Source of the DNA: Flavobacterium anhuiense
GTDB lineage: Bacteria; Bacteroidota; Bacteroidia; Flavobacteriales; Flavobacteriaceae
Length of the DNA stretch: 64,000 nucleotides
Direction of reading: 5' to 3'
NCBI RefSeq assembly: GCF_004151235.1
Contig: NZ_JUIV01000001.1
Span: forward strand, 434,001-498,000
Part shown: piece after piece, positions 45,095-53,739 of the stretch
How the letters are laid out: each line of letters starts with the position of its first letter
How positions within the stretch are numbered: position 1 is the stretch's first letter
Program-made: the position numbers and the translations under genes
Notes under the pieces: model-generated
The model's database searches: none
The model's input: the letters and a program-made list of their open reading frames with translations, nothing else
Told to the model about the DNA's origin: nothing

Positions 45095-46198
45095 TTAATT
45101 AACCCCTTTCCACCATTGTTTAAATTCCTGTTTGTCATTTTTTAATTCAACTTCTTCGCCTATCATTGGGGTAATTAACGGAATCGGGTTTTCAGATAGA
45201 TTATTTAATTCAGTTACTTTTATTAAAGGCTCATCCCATGAATGAAGCGATAATGAAAACTTAGAAGAATGCACTGGAAAAACTCTTTTGGCTTTTAGGT
45301 CTTTCATGGCTTTTATTACATCTTCTGGCATGTTGTGGATGTATTTCCATTTTTCATTATACTGGCCATTATCAAGTAATGCAATATCAAAAGGGCCGTA
45401 TTTTTCTCCTATTTCTGCAAAATGAGAATCGTAGCCACTGTCTCCACCCAAGTACATATTAAAATCTTTGGTTTCCAGAATAAACGAAGTCCAAAGCGTA
45501 TTGCATCTTTTAAAGCTTCTGCCCGAAAAATGTCTTGATGGCGCGGTATGAATCGTCAGATTTTCATCTAATTCGATTTTAGAATACCAATCTTTTTCAA
45601 TGATAATTTCAGGAGCAAATCCCCAGAATTCTAAATGGGAACCAACGCCAAGAGCCGTGATTATTTTTTTAGTTTTAGGTTTTAATTTTAAAATCGTGTC
45701 GTAATCCAAATGGTCATAATGATCGTGCGTAATCAATAAATAATCAATTTCTGGAAGATCGTCGGCCGTATAAATATCAGATCCTTTAAATGATTTTGTT
45801 GTACCAGGAATAGGAGAGGCGTTTCCGCTAAAAACAGGATCAATTAAAAAACGTTTTCCTTCCAGCTGAATAAAATAGGAAGAATGACCAAACCAAACTA
45901 AAATATCCTGATCTGAAGAAAGTTCCAATAAATTGGTTTTTATAGATGGAATCAAATCTGTTGGAATTTTTCTTTCTACCTTTTTAAAGAAAAATTCAAA
46001 CAAAACTCCAGCCATACTTGCTCCTTCAGCTAAATCTGGTGTAAAGCTCTGATTTTCGAATTTCCCGTTTTTATACTGTGGTGAATTTTGAATTTGAATC
46101 AATCTTTCGCCAGAAGGCGCTTTTCCAAATTTTGGATGCTGAAGAAAATTATAGATGATAATGGCAATTAATGCTATAATGATTAAGAATGTAGTCAT
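45095..46198 (-). CDS. MBL-fold metallo-hydrolase (UlaG/NAPE-PLD-like)
   Basis: 367 residues. An N-terminal hydrophobic anchor (TTFLIIIALIAIIIYNFL), then a metallo-beta-lactamase fold with the metal-binding motif in LLITHDHYDHLDYDTI, the strand GKRFLIDPVFSGNASPIPG and late histidines in TAPSRHFSGRSFK and FPVHSSKFSLSLHSW. The family includes N-acylphosphatidylethanolamine phospholipase D and UlaG-type lactonases. The membrane anchor suggests a lipid-like substrate, but this is inference. The gene begins 1 base after the stop of the DUF1801 gene at 46200 on the same strand. Confidence 0.9.
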   Translation of the reverse strand: MTTFLIIIALIAIIIYNFLQHPKFGKAPSGERLIQIQNSPQYKNGKFENQSFTPDLAEGASMAGVLFEFFFKKVERKIPTDLIPSIKTNLLELSSDQDILVWFGHSSYFIQLEGKRFLIDPVFSGNASPIPGTTKSFKGSDIYTADDLPEIDYLLITHDHYDHLDYDTILKLKPKTKKIITALGVGSHLEFWGFAPEIIIEKDWYSKIELDENLTIHTAPSRHFSGRSFKRCNTLWTSFILETKDFNMYLGGDSGYDSHFAEIGEKYGPFDIALLDNGQYNEKWKYIHNMPEDVIKAMKDLKAKRVFPVHSSKFSLSLHSWDEPLIKVTELNNLSENPIPLITPMIGEEVELKNDKQEFKQWWKGVN

Positions 46199-46199
46199 T

Positions 46200-46622
46200 T
46201 TATTTTGAGGGATATAATTTCTTAGTGTATTGTAATGAAAGTAAAATTATTTCTTTTAAGGTTTCGATGTCAATATCAGCCAATTTCTTAATATAAATAC
46301 AAGCTTTAGAAGAAGTGTGTTTTCCAAGTTTAGATAAAAGAGGTTCTCTTTCTTTTTCGGGTAAATAGAAATAAACCGTCATAGCTGTTTTTCTTGGCGA
46401 AAAACCGGCAAGCGGCGCATCTCCTTCATGTCCGCTTTCATATTTATAATGATAACTTCCAAAACCTATAATGCTAGGTCCCCACATTTTGGGCTCAAAA
46501 CCTGTTATTTCGTGCATTATTTTTATAAGTTCAAAAGCGTCATTTCTTTTGACATCATTTTCAACAGCGTTAATAAAATCAGTAACGCTATTTTGAGTTT
46601 CTGTAGTTTTATTTTTTGCCAT
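46200..46622 (-). CDS. DUF1801 domain protein
   Basis: 140 residues, a single DUF1801 domain (DAFELIKIMHEITGFEPKMW, GFGSYHYKYESGHEGDAPLAGFSPRKT, TVYFYLPEKE). The start overlaps the stop of the serine hydrolase gene upstream by 14 bases, and its stop lies 1 base from the next gene's start, so hydrolase, DUF1801 and metallo-hydrolase look like one operon. Function unknown. Confidence 0.88.
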   Translation of the reverse strand: MAKNKTTETQNSVTDFINAVENDVKRNDAFELIKIMHEITGFEPKMWGPSIIGFGSYHYKYESGHEGDAPLAGFSPRKTAMTVYFYLPEKEREPLLSKLGKHTSSKACIYIKKLADIDIETLKEIILLSLQYTKKLYPSK

Positions 46623-47661
46623 TATTTTTCTTTATTAAATCGCTTTTGAGCAAAAAGTTTTTGATTTTGAATTCGGTTATGTAAAACAAATCAGCATCTT
46701 CTGGCATCTGGTTTTCCATAGCAACGAAACTGATATCACTTTCAGGAAAATACAAATTTACAGAAGAAAAACCATCACCTAAGCCAGTGTGTCCCAGATA
46801 TTTTATGTTTTCTTCTTCAATAATTCTAATTCCGTAACCATAGGGTTCTTTTTCTTTTCCAAAGAAATTGTGCTGCGAAAGAATTGTATTTTTAGTCAAT
46901 AGCTGATAAGATGCTGGTTTCAGAATTTTTCCTTTATGAAGATTGTTGTTCCAAATCGCAAGATCTGAAACGGTAGAAATAATGCCATCTGCACCAAGGC
47001 TTTCGTCAGTAATTTGTCTGGTTGTAATAGGCTCCAGCTGATTTTTTGCATTAAAATAACCAGTAGCAAGATTTTGAGTTTTATCTGGAGAATAACAAAA
47101 AGTCTGATTCATTTTTAATTTCTTAAAAAGCGATTCGGCAACTTCTCTATAACTTTTTTTAGAGCTGAATGCTACAATTTTGGCAACCAAATTGAAACTT
47201 AAATTTCCATATTTATATTGCGTTCCAGGTTTAAAAACCAATGGTTTTTGTAAATCGACAATTCCGTGTGAATGGTTTAAAAGCTGATGGACCGTAACAG
47301 AATCTGCCCAAGTTTGCGTGAGTTCTGGCAGATACTTTTTAATTGGAGCATTCAAATCTATTTTTCCTTTTTCAACTTCCAATAAAAGCAAGGTCGCAGC
47401 AATTAATTTGCTGTTTGACATAATTTCAAACTTAGTGTCCATTTGTAAAGGCTTTTTTGTCTCGAAGTTTGAAAGACCTTCAACTTTGGAATACAATGTT
47501 TTTCCGTTTTGTGAAATTAAAACTGCACCATTAAATTTAGGATTAGAGTTTTGAAGTATACTATCAATACTTTTTTTATAATCCTCTTTTTTTTGAGCCG
47601 ATGAATTGCATGAAGTAAAGATTAAAACTAATAGTAAGGAGATCTTAGTTATGAAGTTCAT
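46609..47661 (-). CDS. Serine hydrolase, beta-lactamase-like (lipoprotein)
   Basis: 350 residues. Lipobox near the start (LLVLIFTSC, Cys about residue 18), so probably a surface or periplasmic lipoprotein. The class C-like fold has SxxK in IMSNSKLIAATLL, YxN in YKYGNLSFNLV, and HTG in LGHTGLGDGFSSVN. These are penicillin-recognising hydrolases or esterases; resistance is not implied. First gene of a three-gene overlapping cluster with DUF1801 and the metallo-hydrolase. Confidence 0.9.
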   Translation of the reverse strand: MNFITKISLLLVLIFTSCNSSAQKKEDYKKSIDSILQNSNPKFNGAVLISQNGKTLYSKVEGLSNFETKKPLQMDTKFEIMSNSKLIAATLLLLEVEKGKIDLNAPIKKYLPELTQTWADSVTVHQLLNHSHGIVDLQKPLVFKPGTQYKYGNLSFNLVAKIVAFSSKKSYREVAESLFKKLKMNQTFCYSPDKTQNLATGYFNAKNQLEPITTRQITDESLGADGIISTVSDLAIWNNNLHKGKILKPASYQLLTKNTILSQHNFFGKEKEPYGYGIRIIEEENIKYLGHTGLGDGFSSVNLYFPESDISFVAMENQMPEDADLFYITEFKIKNFLLKSDLIKKNNGKK

Positions 47662-47777
47662 TTGTTTTTAATGGTGAATTGTTAATTGTAAATGGTGAAA
47701 TGTAGTGAATGCGTTTAGTTGTTATTTATAGATTTAGTTTTTGAATTAATAATTTACCATTAATAATTCACAATTAA

Positions 47778-48146
47778 CTAAAACATTCCATTTTGATTAA
47801 TAGAATCTTTTGGTACAGGTTGTCCTAAATCCCAAAGTTCGATGATTTTATCTGAATCGAATTTGAGAATATGCACAACAGCAAACCCGATATCTGAAGG
47901 TGTCTGTTTGAGATGCGAATGCACGGCAACCAAATTTCCGTCTTCTAAAATATGATGGATTTTAAAAACTTTATTTGGGTTTGTTCTGGCAGACTCTTCC
48001 ATAGCAAGCATCAATGTTTCTGCGTCACCTTTGAAGTAGGCGTTATGATGTTTGAAATTCTCTCCGACATATAATCGAAAACCTTCATGAGAATGTCCTT
48101 TAGCTGCCAGTTTCAGGAAGTTTTTAGCGATTTCTTTCTTAGTCAT
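47778..48146 (-). CDS. Nuclear-transport-factor-2-like (SnoaL-type) protein
   Basis: 122 residues, a single cone-shaped domain: NFLKLAAKGHSHEGFRLYVGENFKHHNAYF, NPNKVFKIHHILEDGNLVAVHSHLKQ and VVHILKFDSDKIIELWDLGQPVP, as in predicted SnoaL-like aldol condensation-type proteins. It may bind a small molecule; function unknown. No signal peptide. Confidence 0.88.
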   Translation of the reverse strand: MTKKEIAKNFLKLAAKGHSHEGFRLYVGENFKHHNAYFKGDAETLMLAMEESARTNPNKVFKIHHILEDGNLVAVHSHLKQTPSDIGFAVVHILKFDSDKIIELWDLGQPVPKDSINQNGMF

Positions 48147-48225
48147 GATTCAGGATTTAAAAGTAAACTAAGATATGAAATTAAGCGCTACAAATTTTGC
48201 AGAAAAGAATCTAAAAATTATAAAA

Positions 48226-48438
48226 TTAAATGTCTTCCGATTTTATTTTACTAAGGTCTATGCCTAGTTTGGCAAACTCTTTTTCTCCCAATTCGGTAAT
48301 ATAAAAATGTTTGTCTGAAACATCATTTTTGGCAATCCATTTTTTGTCTGCGAATGTTTCGAAAAGCAATTCGCCTAGTTTGCCGCCAATATGACTGTAG
48401 CATTTTTTGGCTGGTTTTATAGTATTCTTGGTTTCCAT
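48226..48438 (-). CDS. Short protein resembling the C-terminal part of an ArsR-family regulator
   Basis: 70 residues. KKCYSHIGGKLGELLFETFADKKWIAK and HFYITELGEKEFAKLGID match the segment that follows the helix-turn-helix in a branch of ArsR-family regulators (CYDHLAGKLG...LTxxGxxxLxxLGID). The DNA-binding half is absent and no frame for it is visible upstream, where the NTF2-like and membrane genes flank it. Either a free-standing small protein family or the remnant of a regulator. Confidence 0.6.
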   Translation of the reverse strand: METKNTIKPAKKCYSHIGGKLGELLFETFADKKWIAKNDVSDKHFYITELGEKEFAKLGIDLSKIKSEDI

Positions 48439-48445
48439 TTTTCCT

Positions 48446-48862
48446 TTATATTTTCTTTTTTACAGCAATTTTAGAAGCCAGATAAGCAATTGGAAGGTAA
48501 GCAAAAACTAAATCGACAATGCTGAACCAAATTGGGGATGGAAGTGTAAAAACCATTGTGATGCCGCCAAATAAAAAGAAAGCTCCAATGACAAAAGCTA
48601 ATTTTGTTTTGTGAGAAGCAGCAGATAATGCAGTTGTAAGTGCTCCAGCAAAAGTTCCGATGGCGTGGGCCAAAAATGGAAATAGAAAATGCTTTGGCTC
48701 AAATAAATGCATTGTAGCCTGTAGACCTTCTGTAGTGGTAACATCGGCACCATTTGGAGGCGGAATTATAGAACCGCTTATTAAAATGATACTCATGTTG
48801 ACAATGCTTCCGATGACAAGACCTGCAATTACGGCCAAAGTATTTATAAAAATTGGGTTCAT
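48446..48862 (-). CDS. Small integral membrane protein
   Basis: 138 residues with four hydrophobic segments (TLAVIAGLVIGSIVNMSIILI, FLAHAIGTFAGALTTALSA, AFVIGAFFLFGGITMVF, VDLVFAYLPIAYLASKIAV). The loop between the first two holds EGLQATMHLFEPKHF. No functional family recognised. It ends 8 bases from the start of the ArsR-like gene on the same strand, so the two may be cotranscribed. Confidence 0.82.
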   Translation of the reverse strand: MNPIFINTLAVIAGLVIGSIVNMSIILISGSIIPPPNGADVTTTEGLQATMHLFEPKHFLFPFLAHAIGTFAGALTTALSAASHKTKLAFVIGAFFLFGGITMVFTLPSPIWFSIVDLVFAYLPIAYLASKIAVKKKI

Positions 48863-48897
48863 AATTTTCGTTTTTTATTGTAACGAATTTAAGAAAT

Positions 48898-49386
48898 TTA
48901 TTCTTTTGATGATAAAGCCCTTTCTGTTTCTATTTGAGGTTTTCCAGTTGCATTGGGCTGCCCTTTTCCAGTTTCTATAAGTTTTTTTAAACTATTCTCA
49001 ATATAGTTGCTCCAGCCAGCTTTGCAGACATCAAAACATTCATATTCTGGAACCAGACCAACATGTGTAAAAGTGAGTTTTGTTTTATTATTTTCTTTCG
49101 AAATTTCAAAAACAGCTTTAGTATTGGTCCATTCTGTGTCGTCTTTCGTAAAACTAAAATAGTTTTCCTCAATTAGCCAGACAATTTTCTGATTCTGAAT
49201 GACTTCTGTCAATTTTATTTTACAGCGATGAACATCTTCGTAATGATATTTGAATTCGTCGCCTTGGTTTGCTGTTTTTCCTTCAATTTCTTCTGACCAC
49301 CAGCCTTTAACGTTTTGTATGGCTTTAAAAACTTCTTCGGGTGATTGATTGACAATTATTGTTGTGGTAAAATCTTGAGCGCTCAT
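48898..49386 (-). CDS. SRPBCC (AHSA1-like) protein
   Basis: 162 residues, a single START-like domain (TTTIIVNQSPEEVFKAIQNVKGWWSEEIEG, HRCKIKLTEVIQNQKIVWLI, TKLTFTHVGLVPEYECFDVCKAGWSNYI). It differs from the copy at 41926. Function unknown; binds a hydrophobic ligand by fold. It ends 35 bases from the start of the membrane protein gene at 48862. Confidence 0.9.
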   Translation of the reverse strand: MSAQDFTTTIIVNQSPEEVFKAIQNVKGWWSEEIEGKTANQGDEFKYHYEDVHRCKIKLTEVIQNQKIVWLIEENYFSFTKDDTEWTNTKAVFEISKENNKTKLTFTHVGLVPEYECFDVCKAGWSNYIENSLKKLIETGKGQPNATGKPQIETERALSSKE

Positions 49387-49487
49387 AATTGATTGGATTT
49401 TAAATTAGTAAGGTAAAATTACAATCTAAAAATCAATTGATTAAGGTGCTTAAAAGACAATTTTGAGGTGTATTTCGGACAGAAAAA

Positions 49488-49931
49488 TTATCCAGCATTT
49501 TCGGTTAATAAGATAATGCTCATTATGATCCCGAAAAAAACAATAATGCTTAATAAACCAATCAAGGTAACTCGCCATCCGCCGAAAGTTTCACCTCCAT
49601 TTTGAATATGTTTCTGAATGTCCTGTTCCTGAAATTTTTTCAAGAAATAAGAAGCAACAACTGAATAAAGAACTGGAAAAAGAATGCTTGGAAAGTTTTC
49701 GGGAATAATAAAAATAAGCCCAATAATTGCAATCATTGACAGGGCTGTAATAATCCATGTGTTTTTTGCTTTTTCAAAGTCGTTAAACGCTTTAAAATTT
49801 TCCGCTATGCAATAACCAGCAACTAGCGGACCAGCAAAAAATGTTCCTATTCTTATTGCTTTTTCTGAGTATATTTTTTCGGTTGGAATTTCTTCAAAAA
49901 CTGATTTTTCTAAATTGCTTTCTGGTGTCAT
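49488..49931 (-). CDS. Integral membrane protein of unknown function
   Basis: 147 residues with about four hydrophobic segments (IGTFFAGPLVAGYCIAENF, WIITALSMIAIIGLIFII, SILFPVLYSVVASYFL, VTLIGLLSIIVFFGIIMSIILL). A short cytoplasmic-looking start and a loop with QKHIQNGGETFGGWR. I recognise no family. It lies 23 bases from the flavodoxin-fold gene upstream. Confidence 0.72.
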   Translation of the reverse strand: MTPESNLEKSVFEEIPTEKIYSEKAIRIGTFFAGPLVAGYCIAENFKAFNDFEKAKNTWIITALSMIAIIGLIFIIPENFPSILFPVLYSVVASYFLKKFQEQDIQKHIQNGGETFGGWRVTLIGLLSIIVFFGIIMSIILLTENAG

Positions 49932-49954
49932 TTTTATTAGTAAATATTTGAAAA

Positions 49955-50548
49955 TTATTGTGTTAGTTTGATTTTTTCTGGAATTTTATTAATCAGCTCA
50001 AAATGATGTGCCATTACATTTTCGAGTTCTAAAGTTCCTCCCAAAATAATCATTTCTTTATTTGTGAAACGTTTTCCAAGTCTGTCATCCAGCATAATTT
50101 TCTCCATGCTTTGTGCGATTTCTATTTCTTGTAAAAAGTCATTCGGATGACCCGCAGTACAGATTACAAGTCCATACGGAATGGTTTTCATTTTTCTTGA
50201 AGTTTCATTTTGGCCGTATGCATATCCAACAGAATAAACACGGTCAAACCAGCCTTTCAGCTTTGCAGGACAATCGCTCCACCAAACTGGATAAAGGAAA
50301 ATAATGCAATCTGCTTTTTCTATTTTTTCCTGTTCTGCTAAAACATCTGCTGGAATCGGAAGCTGTGTTTTGGCAAACCCTTCACGCTCGTATTCTGCTT
50401 CAGACATATCGCTAATGAAATTTGATGCGTATAAATCTGAGATTTCTACATTCCAATTTTCACTGCCTAAAGCTATTTTTAACCTTTCCAAGACCTGAAA
50501 AGTGTACGATTTTTTGCTCGGATGCGCGTAAACGATTAGAATATTCAT
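49955..50548 (-). CDS. NAD(P)H-dependent FMN oxidoreductase, flavodoxin-like fold
   Basis: 197 residues. The start NILIVYAHPSKKSYTFQVLERL, the flavin-binding LYPVWWSDCPAKLKGWFDRVYSVGYAYG and TAGHPNDFLQE match the NQO/KefF/MdaB-type quinone reductases. Expected to reduce quinones by two electrons. Cytoplasmic. No potassium-efflux (Kef) gene is adjacent; the antiporter at 36582 is 11 kb away. Confidence 0.92.
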   Translation of the reverse strand: MNILIVYAHPSKKSYTFQVLERLKIALGSENWNVEISDLYASNFISDMSEAEYEREGFAKTQLPIPADVLAEQEKIEKADCIIFLYPVWWSDCPAKLKGWFDRVYSVGYAYGQNETSRKMKTIPYGLVICTAGHPNDFLQEIEIAQSMEKIMLDDRLGKRFTNKEMIILGGTLELENVMAHHFELINKIPEKIKLTQ

Positions 50549-50626
50549 TTTAGATTTTTTTAGATTTTCAACTATTTAAAAATCATATCTTATTTGTACG
50601 AAAATACAAATTAAATCAAAACAAAA

Positions 50627-50833
50627 TTAATCTTCGGAGAATTCTAAAATATCGCCAGGCTGACAATCCAAAACTTTACAGATTGCTTCGAGTGTGCTGA
50701 AACGGATTGCTTTTGCTTTGCCCGTTTTTAAGATGGAAAGGTTTGATAATGTTAAGTCTACTTTTTCTGAAAGCTCATTTAATGACATTTTTCTCTTTGC
50801 CATCATGACGTCTAAATTTACTATAATGGGCAT
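50627..50833 (-). CDS. Cro/CI-type helix-turn-helix protein (YozG-like)
   Basis: 68 residues: VMMAKRKMSLNELSEKVDLTLSNLSILKTGKAKAIRFSTLEAICKVLDCQPGDILEF, the whole of a small HTH of the YozG kind. Immediately downstream of and paired with the DUF2975 membrane gene (10 bases), the usual arrangement in which the pair is regulated together. Confidence 0.93.
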   Translation of the reverse strand: MPIIVNLDVMMAKRKMSLNELSEKVDLTLSNLSILKTGKAKAIRFSTLEAICKVLDCQPGDILEFSED

Positions 50834-50843
50834 AATTTTTTGT

Positions 50844-51395
50844 TTAAATGGTTAAGTCTATTTCAGATTGAATTTCGATTCCTCTTTTAAAAATCTGTCC
50901 GACAACAAACATTACAATTGCCATAAAGATCCAAATGCTATGTCCTTCGAGATTAAGAGATTCTAAAGAAGGAAGTTTAACACCTTTTAGAATTAGCCAA
51001 TTATTGAATTTGAAAGCCCAAAAAGAAAACAATCCAATTCCGAAGGCAAGATAAGAAAGATAAGATATAAAGCGCCCTGTTTCTGGAGTAAAAGGCTGTT
51101 CTATATTTAATTTTTTGTCATGAAGCATTTTTACAATCAGATAAAACATAATCGCTTTTAATATGGCTACAATACTGATAAAGCACATTTCTTGAATGTA
51201 AAAACTAGGACTGCTTTTGTACAAATCGAGTAAATCAAGGAAGCGGGCATTATAGGAATTTATAGTCATAGTGTAAATTCCATTAAAAAGATACATACCA
51301 GCTTCTACACATAAGCCAACAAAAATAATCCATGATAAGATGTTCAGGATTTTTAGAATCTGTGGTGTTCCAATTTTAATTTCCATGTTATTCAA
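50844..51395 (-). CDS. DUF2975 membrane protein
   Basis: 183 residues with four membrane segments (ILNILSWIIFVGLCVEAGMYLF, MCFISIVAILKAIMFYLIVKML, YLAFGIGLFSFWAFKFNNWLI, SIWIFMAIVMFVVGQIFKRGIEI). The last segment and the EIQSEIDLTI tail are typical of DUF2975, and so is the small HTH gene that follows. The pair occurs widely in Firmicutes and Bacteroidetes; function unknown. Confidence 0.9.
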   Translation of the reverse strand: MNNMEIKIGTPQILKILNILSWIIFVGLCVEAGMYLFNGIYTMTINSYNARFLDLLDLYKSSPSFYIQEMCFISIVAILKAIMFYLIVKMLHDKKLNIEQPFTPETGRFISYLSYLAFGIGLFSFWAFKFNNWLILKGVKLPSLESLNLEGHSIWIFMAIVMFVVGQIFKRGIEIQSEIDLTI

Positions 51396-51462
51396 GATTA
51401 AAAGTTATGCTGCTAAAATAATAAAAATTTATTGATAAACAATAAATAAATGGTTTTTATCA

Positions 51463-51495
51463 AAAAAAAGCTCCAACATTAAATATGCTGGAGCT
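51463..51495 (-). terminator. Terminator of the YdeI-like gene
   Basis: AGCTCCA / TGGAGCT (51469-51475 with 51489-51495), with the loop also partly paired and an A-run on the plus strand to its left, i.e. a T-run on the minus strand. 95 bases past the gene's stop. Confidence 0.8.
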
Positions 51496-51590
51496 GTGTT
51501 TTCTTCTTTTATAATCTTTGTAAGGAAGCATTTTCCTTTCGCCTCTTAAAATGTTTTTATATTTAGAATACATGCCTTTTTCAAAACAGT

Positions 51591-51974
51591 CTATTCTGAA
51601 TCGTCAATAATCCATTTTCCTTTTTCTTTTGCAATATCGATTAATTTCTGACCATGTTCAGTCATTAAATTTTGCTGAATCATACGTTCTGCTCTTTCGA
51701 TATTAGGTTTGCTCCATTTGCTCGTTTTGGGATTTCGGTGAGAGAAAGTAAGGTAATAGCTTTCGCCGTCTCGTTTTTTGCAGAGGCTGTCAATCCATCC
51801 AAAACAAAGCGCTTCTTCGGTAGCTTCGATTAGATTTACACTTTGCGTTTTACTTTTTTTATGATACAAGATTAGCCAAACCGATTTTTCTGTTTGGCTA
51901 TTTGCTTCAAGCCAGTTGCGCCAATCCTGTCTCGTTGGAGCATAAACAGCCAATTTCCCGTCTTTAGTTTCCAT
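51591..51974 (-). CDS. YdeI/OmpD-associated family protein
   Basis: 127 residues. DWRNWLEANSQTEKSVWLILYHKKSKT, NLIEATEEALCFGWIDSLCKKRD and HRNPKTSKWSKPNIERAERM are the family motifs of the YdeI type (called bacteriocin-protection in some databases), related in fold to DUF1801. Cytoplasmic; molecular function unknown. Confidence 0.93.
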   Translation of the reverse strand: METKDGKLAVYAPTRQDWRNWLEANSQTEKSVWLILYHKKSKTQSVNLIEATEEALCFGWIDSLCKKRDGESYYLTFSHRNPKTSKWSKPNIERAERMIQQNLMTEHGQKLIDIAKEKGKWIIDDSE

Positions 51975-52083
51975 CTTTTTTATTTTTATTTTATAAAAGT
52001 AAAATGCGGTTATGACAACAGTATGTCAGTAATAAAATTAAAAATAAAGTTTTGAAAAATAATACGTTATGTGTTTTAGTTTA

Positions 52084-52815
52084 TTATTGGAGCTGTTTTC
52101 TTAAATCTAAATTGAGATTGTATTGCTCTTCAACAGGGATAATTTTTCTTTGTACTTTATTGATATCACTTCCTTCTTCTGACCATAGAAATGGATAAAA
52201 ATTGAAAACCTGATCGCCTTGTAAAGCAATCACTTCTTTTTTCCAATCTTCCCATCGGCTGCCTTCGTAATATTTGTCGAGATTATTATTAAAACAGAAT
52301 TCTAAAAATTGCGAATAAGTAATATCTAGTGGTTCATATTCTAAATTATCTGGAGCAAAATAATATATTTTTCCTAGATCTGTTCCAAATGCACCTCCGT
52401 TTAGCAAATAAAAACCACCTAGGGCATCGTCGGCAATTAAAAGATAGGAAGGCGTTTCTCCAAATTCTTTAAAAGATTTTCCTTTGTTCCAATCGGGAAG
52501 ACTGCGATTTAATTTTGCGTTTCCAGAACCTAAAATTCTAATCCAGCCGTTGTCGATTAAAATTCCTCCAGTTTTATACACTATAGCGCCCATTGGCGAA
52601 GCGGTTGTTACTTGCGTGTGATACAAAGCGTCTTTTGCTTTTTGCGGATCTGCGGGAAGAATTTCAACTTTATTTTTAGCAGAAGCGGTCCATTCTTTTA
52701 TTAATTTCCATCCAGAATCATTTTGATCGATAAGTTCGTTTACAGGTCGCATTTTTGTTTGTGAAAAGGTTAATGAGGTTAAAAAAGTCAAGGCGAATAG
52801 AGGGAAAAATTTCAT
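52084..52815 (-). CDS. DUF2625 family protein
   Basis: 243 residues. Signal peptide at about 1-18 (KFFPLFALTFLTSLTFS), then MRPVNELIDQNDSGWKLIKEW, DALYHTQVTTASPMGAIVYKTGGILIDNGWIRILGSG, GFYLLNGGAFGTDLGKIYYFAPD and FNFYPFLW, the DUF2625 pattern through the whole mature part. Exported in this bacterium although many members have no signal. Function unknown. Starts 12 bases from the DUF1801 gene upstream. Confidence 0.92.
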   Translation of the reverse strand: MKFFPLFALTFLTSLTFSQTKMRPVNELIDQNDSGWKLIKEWTASAKNKVEILPADPQKAKDALYHTQVTTASPMGAIVYKTGGILIDNGWIRILGSGNAKLNRSLPDWNKGKSFKEFGETPSYLLIADDALGGFYLLNGGAFGTDLGKIYYFAPDNLEYEPLDITYSQFLEFCFNNNLDKYYEGSRWEDWKKEVIALQGDQVFNFYPFLWSEEGSDINKVQRKIIPVEEQYNLNLDLRKQLQ

Positions 52816-52827
52816 TTGGTTTTTATA

Positions 52828-53226
52828 TTAATAGGGTTTGGTTAATAGTCGAATTAGAACTCCTTTGCGTTTTACAATGTTTTTGTAATCCCATTGAATT
52901 TCTTTGCTTTTTTGTAGCCAGCGTTTTAGGTCTTCTTCATTTATCTGGCTGGCGTTTGTATAGCGCATTTCGGCTGCTTTAAACGAACCTTCGTTTTGGA
53001 GTTTTTCTTCTTCAAAAGATTGTCCGCTCCAGAATAGCAGTCTTATGGAATCTTTTAATTTGCTGTAACCTACAATTGGGTTTCCGTCTAGAAACCAAAC
53101 AGGATGGGCATGCCAGATTTTGTTTTCGGCTTCAGCTAAGTTTTTATGTATAATTCTATAAAGAAGATCGCAGATTTCTTTGTTTTCTGCCGTTTGAGAA
53201 TCGTTGTAATCCTGAATCTGGTTCAT
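52828..53226 (-). CDS. DUF1801 domain protein
   Basis: 132 residues: IIHKNLAEAENKIWHAHPVWFLDGNPIVGYSKLKDSIRLLFWSGQSFEEEKL, a DUF1801 domain of the branch with W-rich core. Third DUF1801 gene of the window. It lies 17 bases after the GNAT gene and 12 bases ahead of the DUF2625 gene, so the three look cotranscribed. Confidence 0.85.
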   Translation of the reverse strand: MNQIQDYNDSQTAENKEICDLLYRIIHKNLAEAENKIWHAHPVWFLDGNPIVGYSKLKDSIRLLFWSGQSFEEEKLQNEGSFKAAEMRYTNASQINEEDLKRWLQKSKEIQWDYKNIVKRKGVLIRLLTKPY

Positions 53227-53243
53227 ATCTTTAGCATTTTAGG

Positions 53244-53678
53244 TTATTCTATCTCTTTTGTTAGTTCAAATAAAATATAAGTTCCGTTGCTTGAATGCCC
53301 TCTCGATTTTTCTGTAAATCCTTTTTTGATGTAAAATTCAATGGCTTTGCTATTGCTTATAAGGCATTTTAAAGTAATTGGAAACACTGTCTTCTTTATG
53401 CAAGCTTTTAATAATTCTGTGCCAATGTTTTTTCCCTGATGTTTAGTGTCAACGTAAAGATGATGGATAAAATTGTTAGGCATCCAGATCGAGATAAATC
53501 CAACAGGAATATCATCAATAAGAGCGGCCAGAATATATTCACCTTGAGTTTGCTTGTCAAAATCTTCTAATCTAAATTCTGATAAGTTTTGTTCTGTAAA
53601 TGTTCTTTTTCTTTCATCTAGAAATAATTGTCTTAAATGCTGCAAATCGATATTTCTAGATTCTATTATAGTTGCCAT
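53244..53678 (-). CDS. GNAT-family N-acetyltransferase
   Basis: 144 residues. Acetyl-CoA-binding strand and turn in HLYVDTKHQGKNIGTELLKACIKKT, followed by the beta-bulge strand and SNSKAIEFYIKKGFTEKSRG. Substrate unknown. First gene of a likely three-gene unit with DUF1801 and DUF2625. Confidence 0.9.
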   Translation of the reverse strand: MATIIESRNIDLQHLRQLFLDERKRTFTEQNLSEFRLEDFDKQTQGEYILAALIDDIPVGFISIWMPNNFIHHLYVDTKHQGKNIGTELLKACIKKTVFPITLKCLISNSKAIEFYIKKGFTEKSRGHSSNGTYILFELTKEIE

Positions 53679-53739
53679 TTATAATTTAAAATTAACCAGA
53701 ATAAGACATTTATTAAGGTGAGACAAGATAAATAAAAAA

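Noticed and set aside
45060..45095. Short tandem CAATTAA copies as a possible CRISPR-like array
   Set aside because: No spacers; units are directly adjacent and AT-rich, typical of simple-sequence slippage. No cas genes in the window.
46609..47661. Beta-lactamase resistance gene
   Set aside because: The SxxK, YxN and HTG motifs are those of general class C-like serine hydrolases with a lipobox; this is not enough to call antibiotic resistance.
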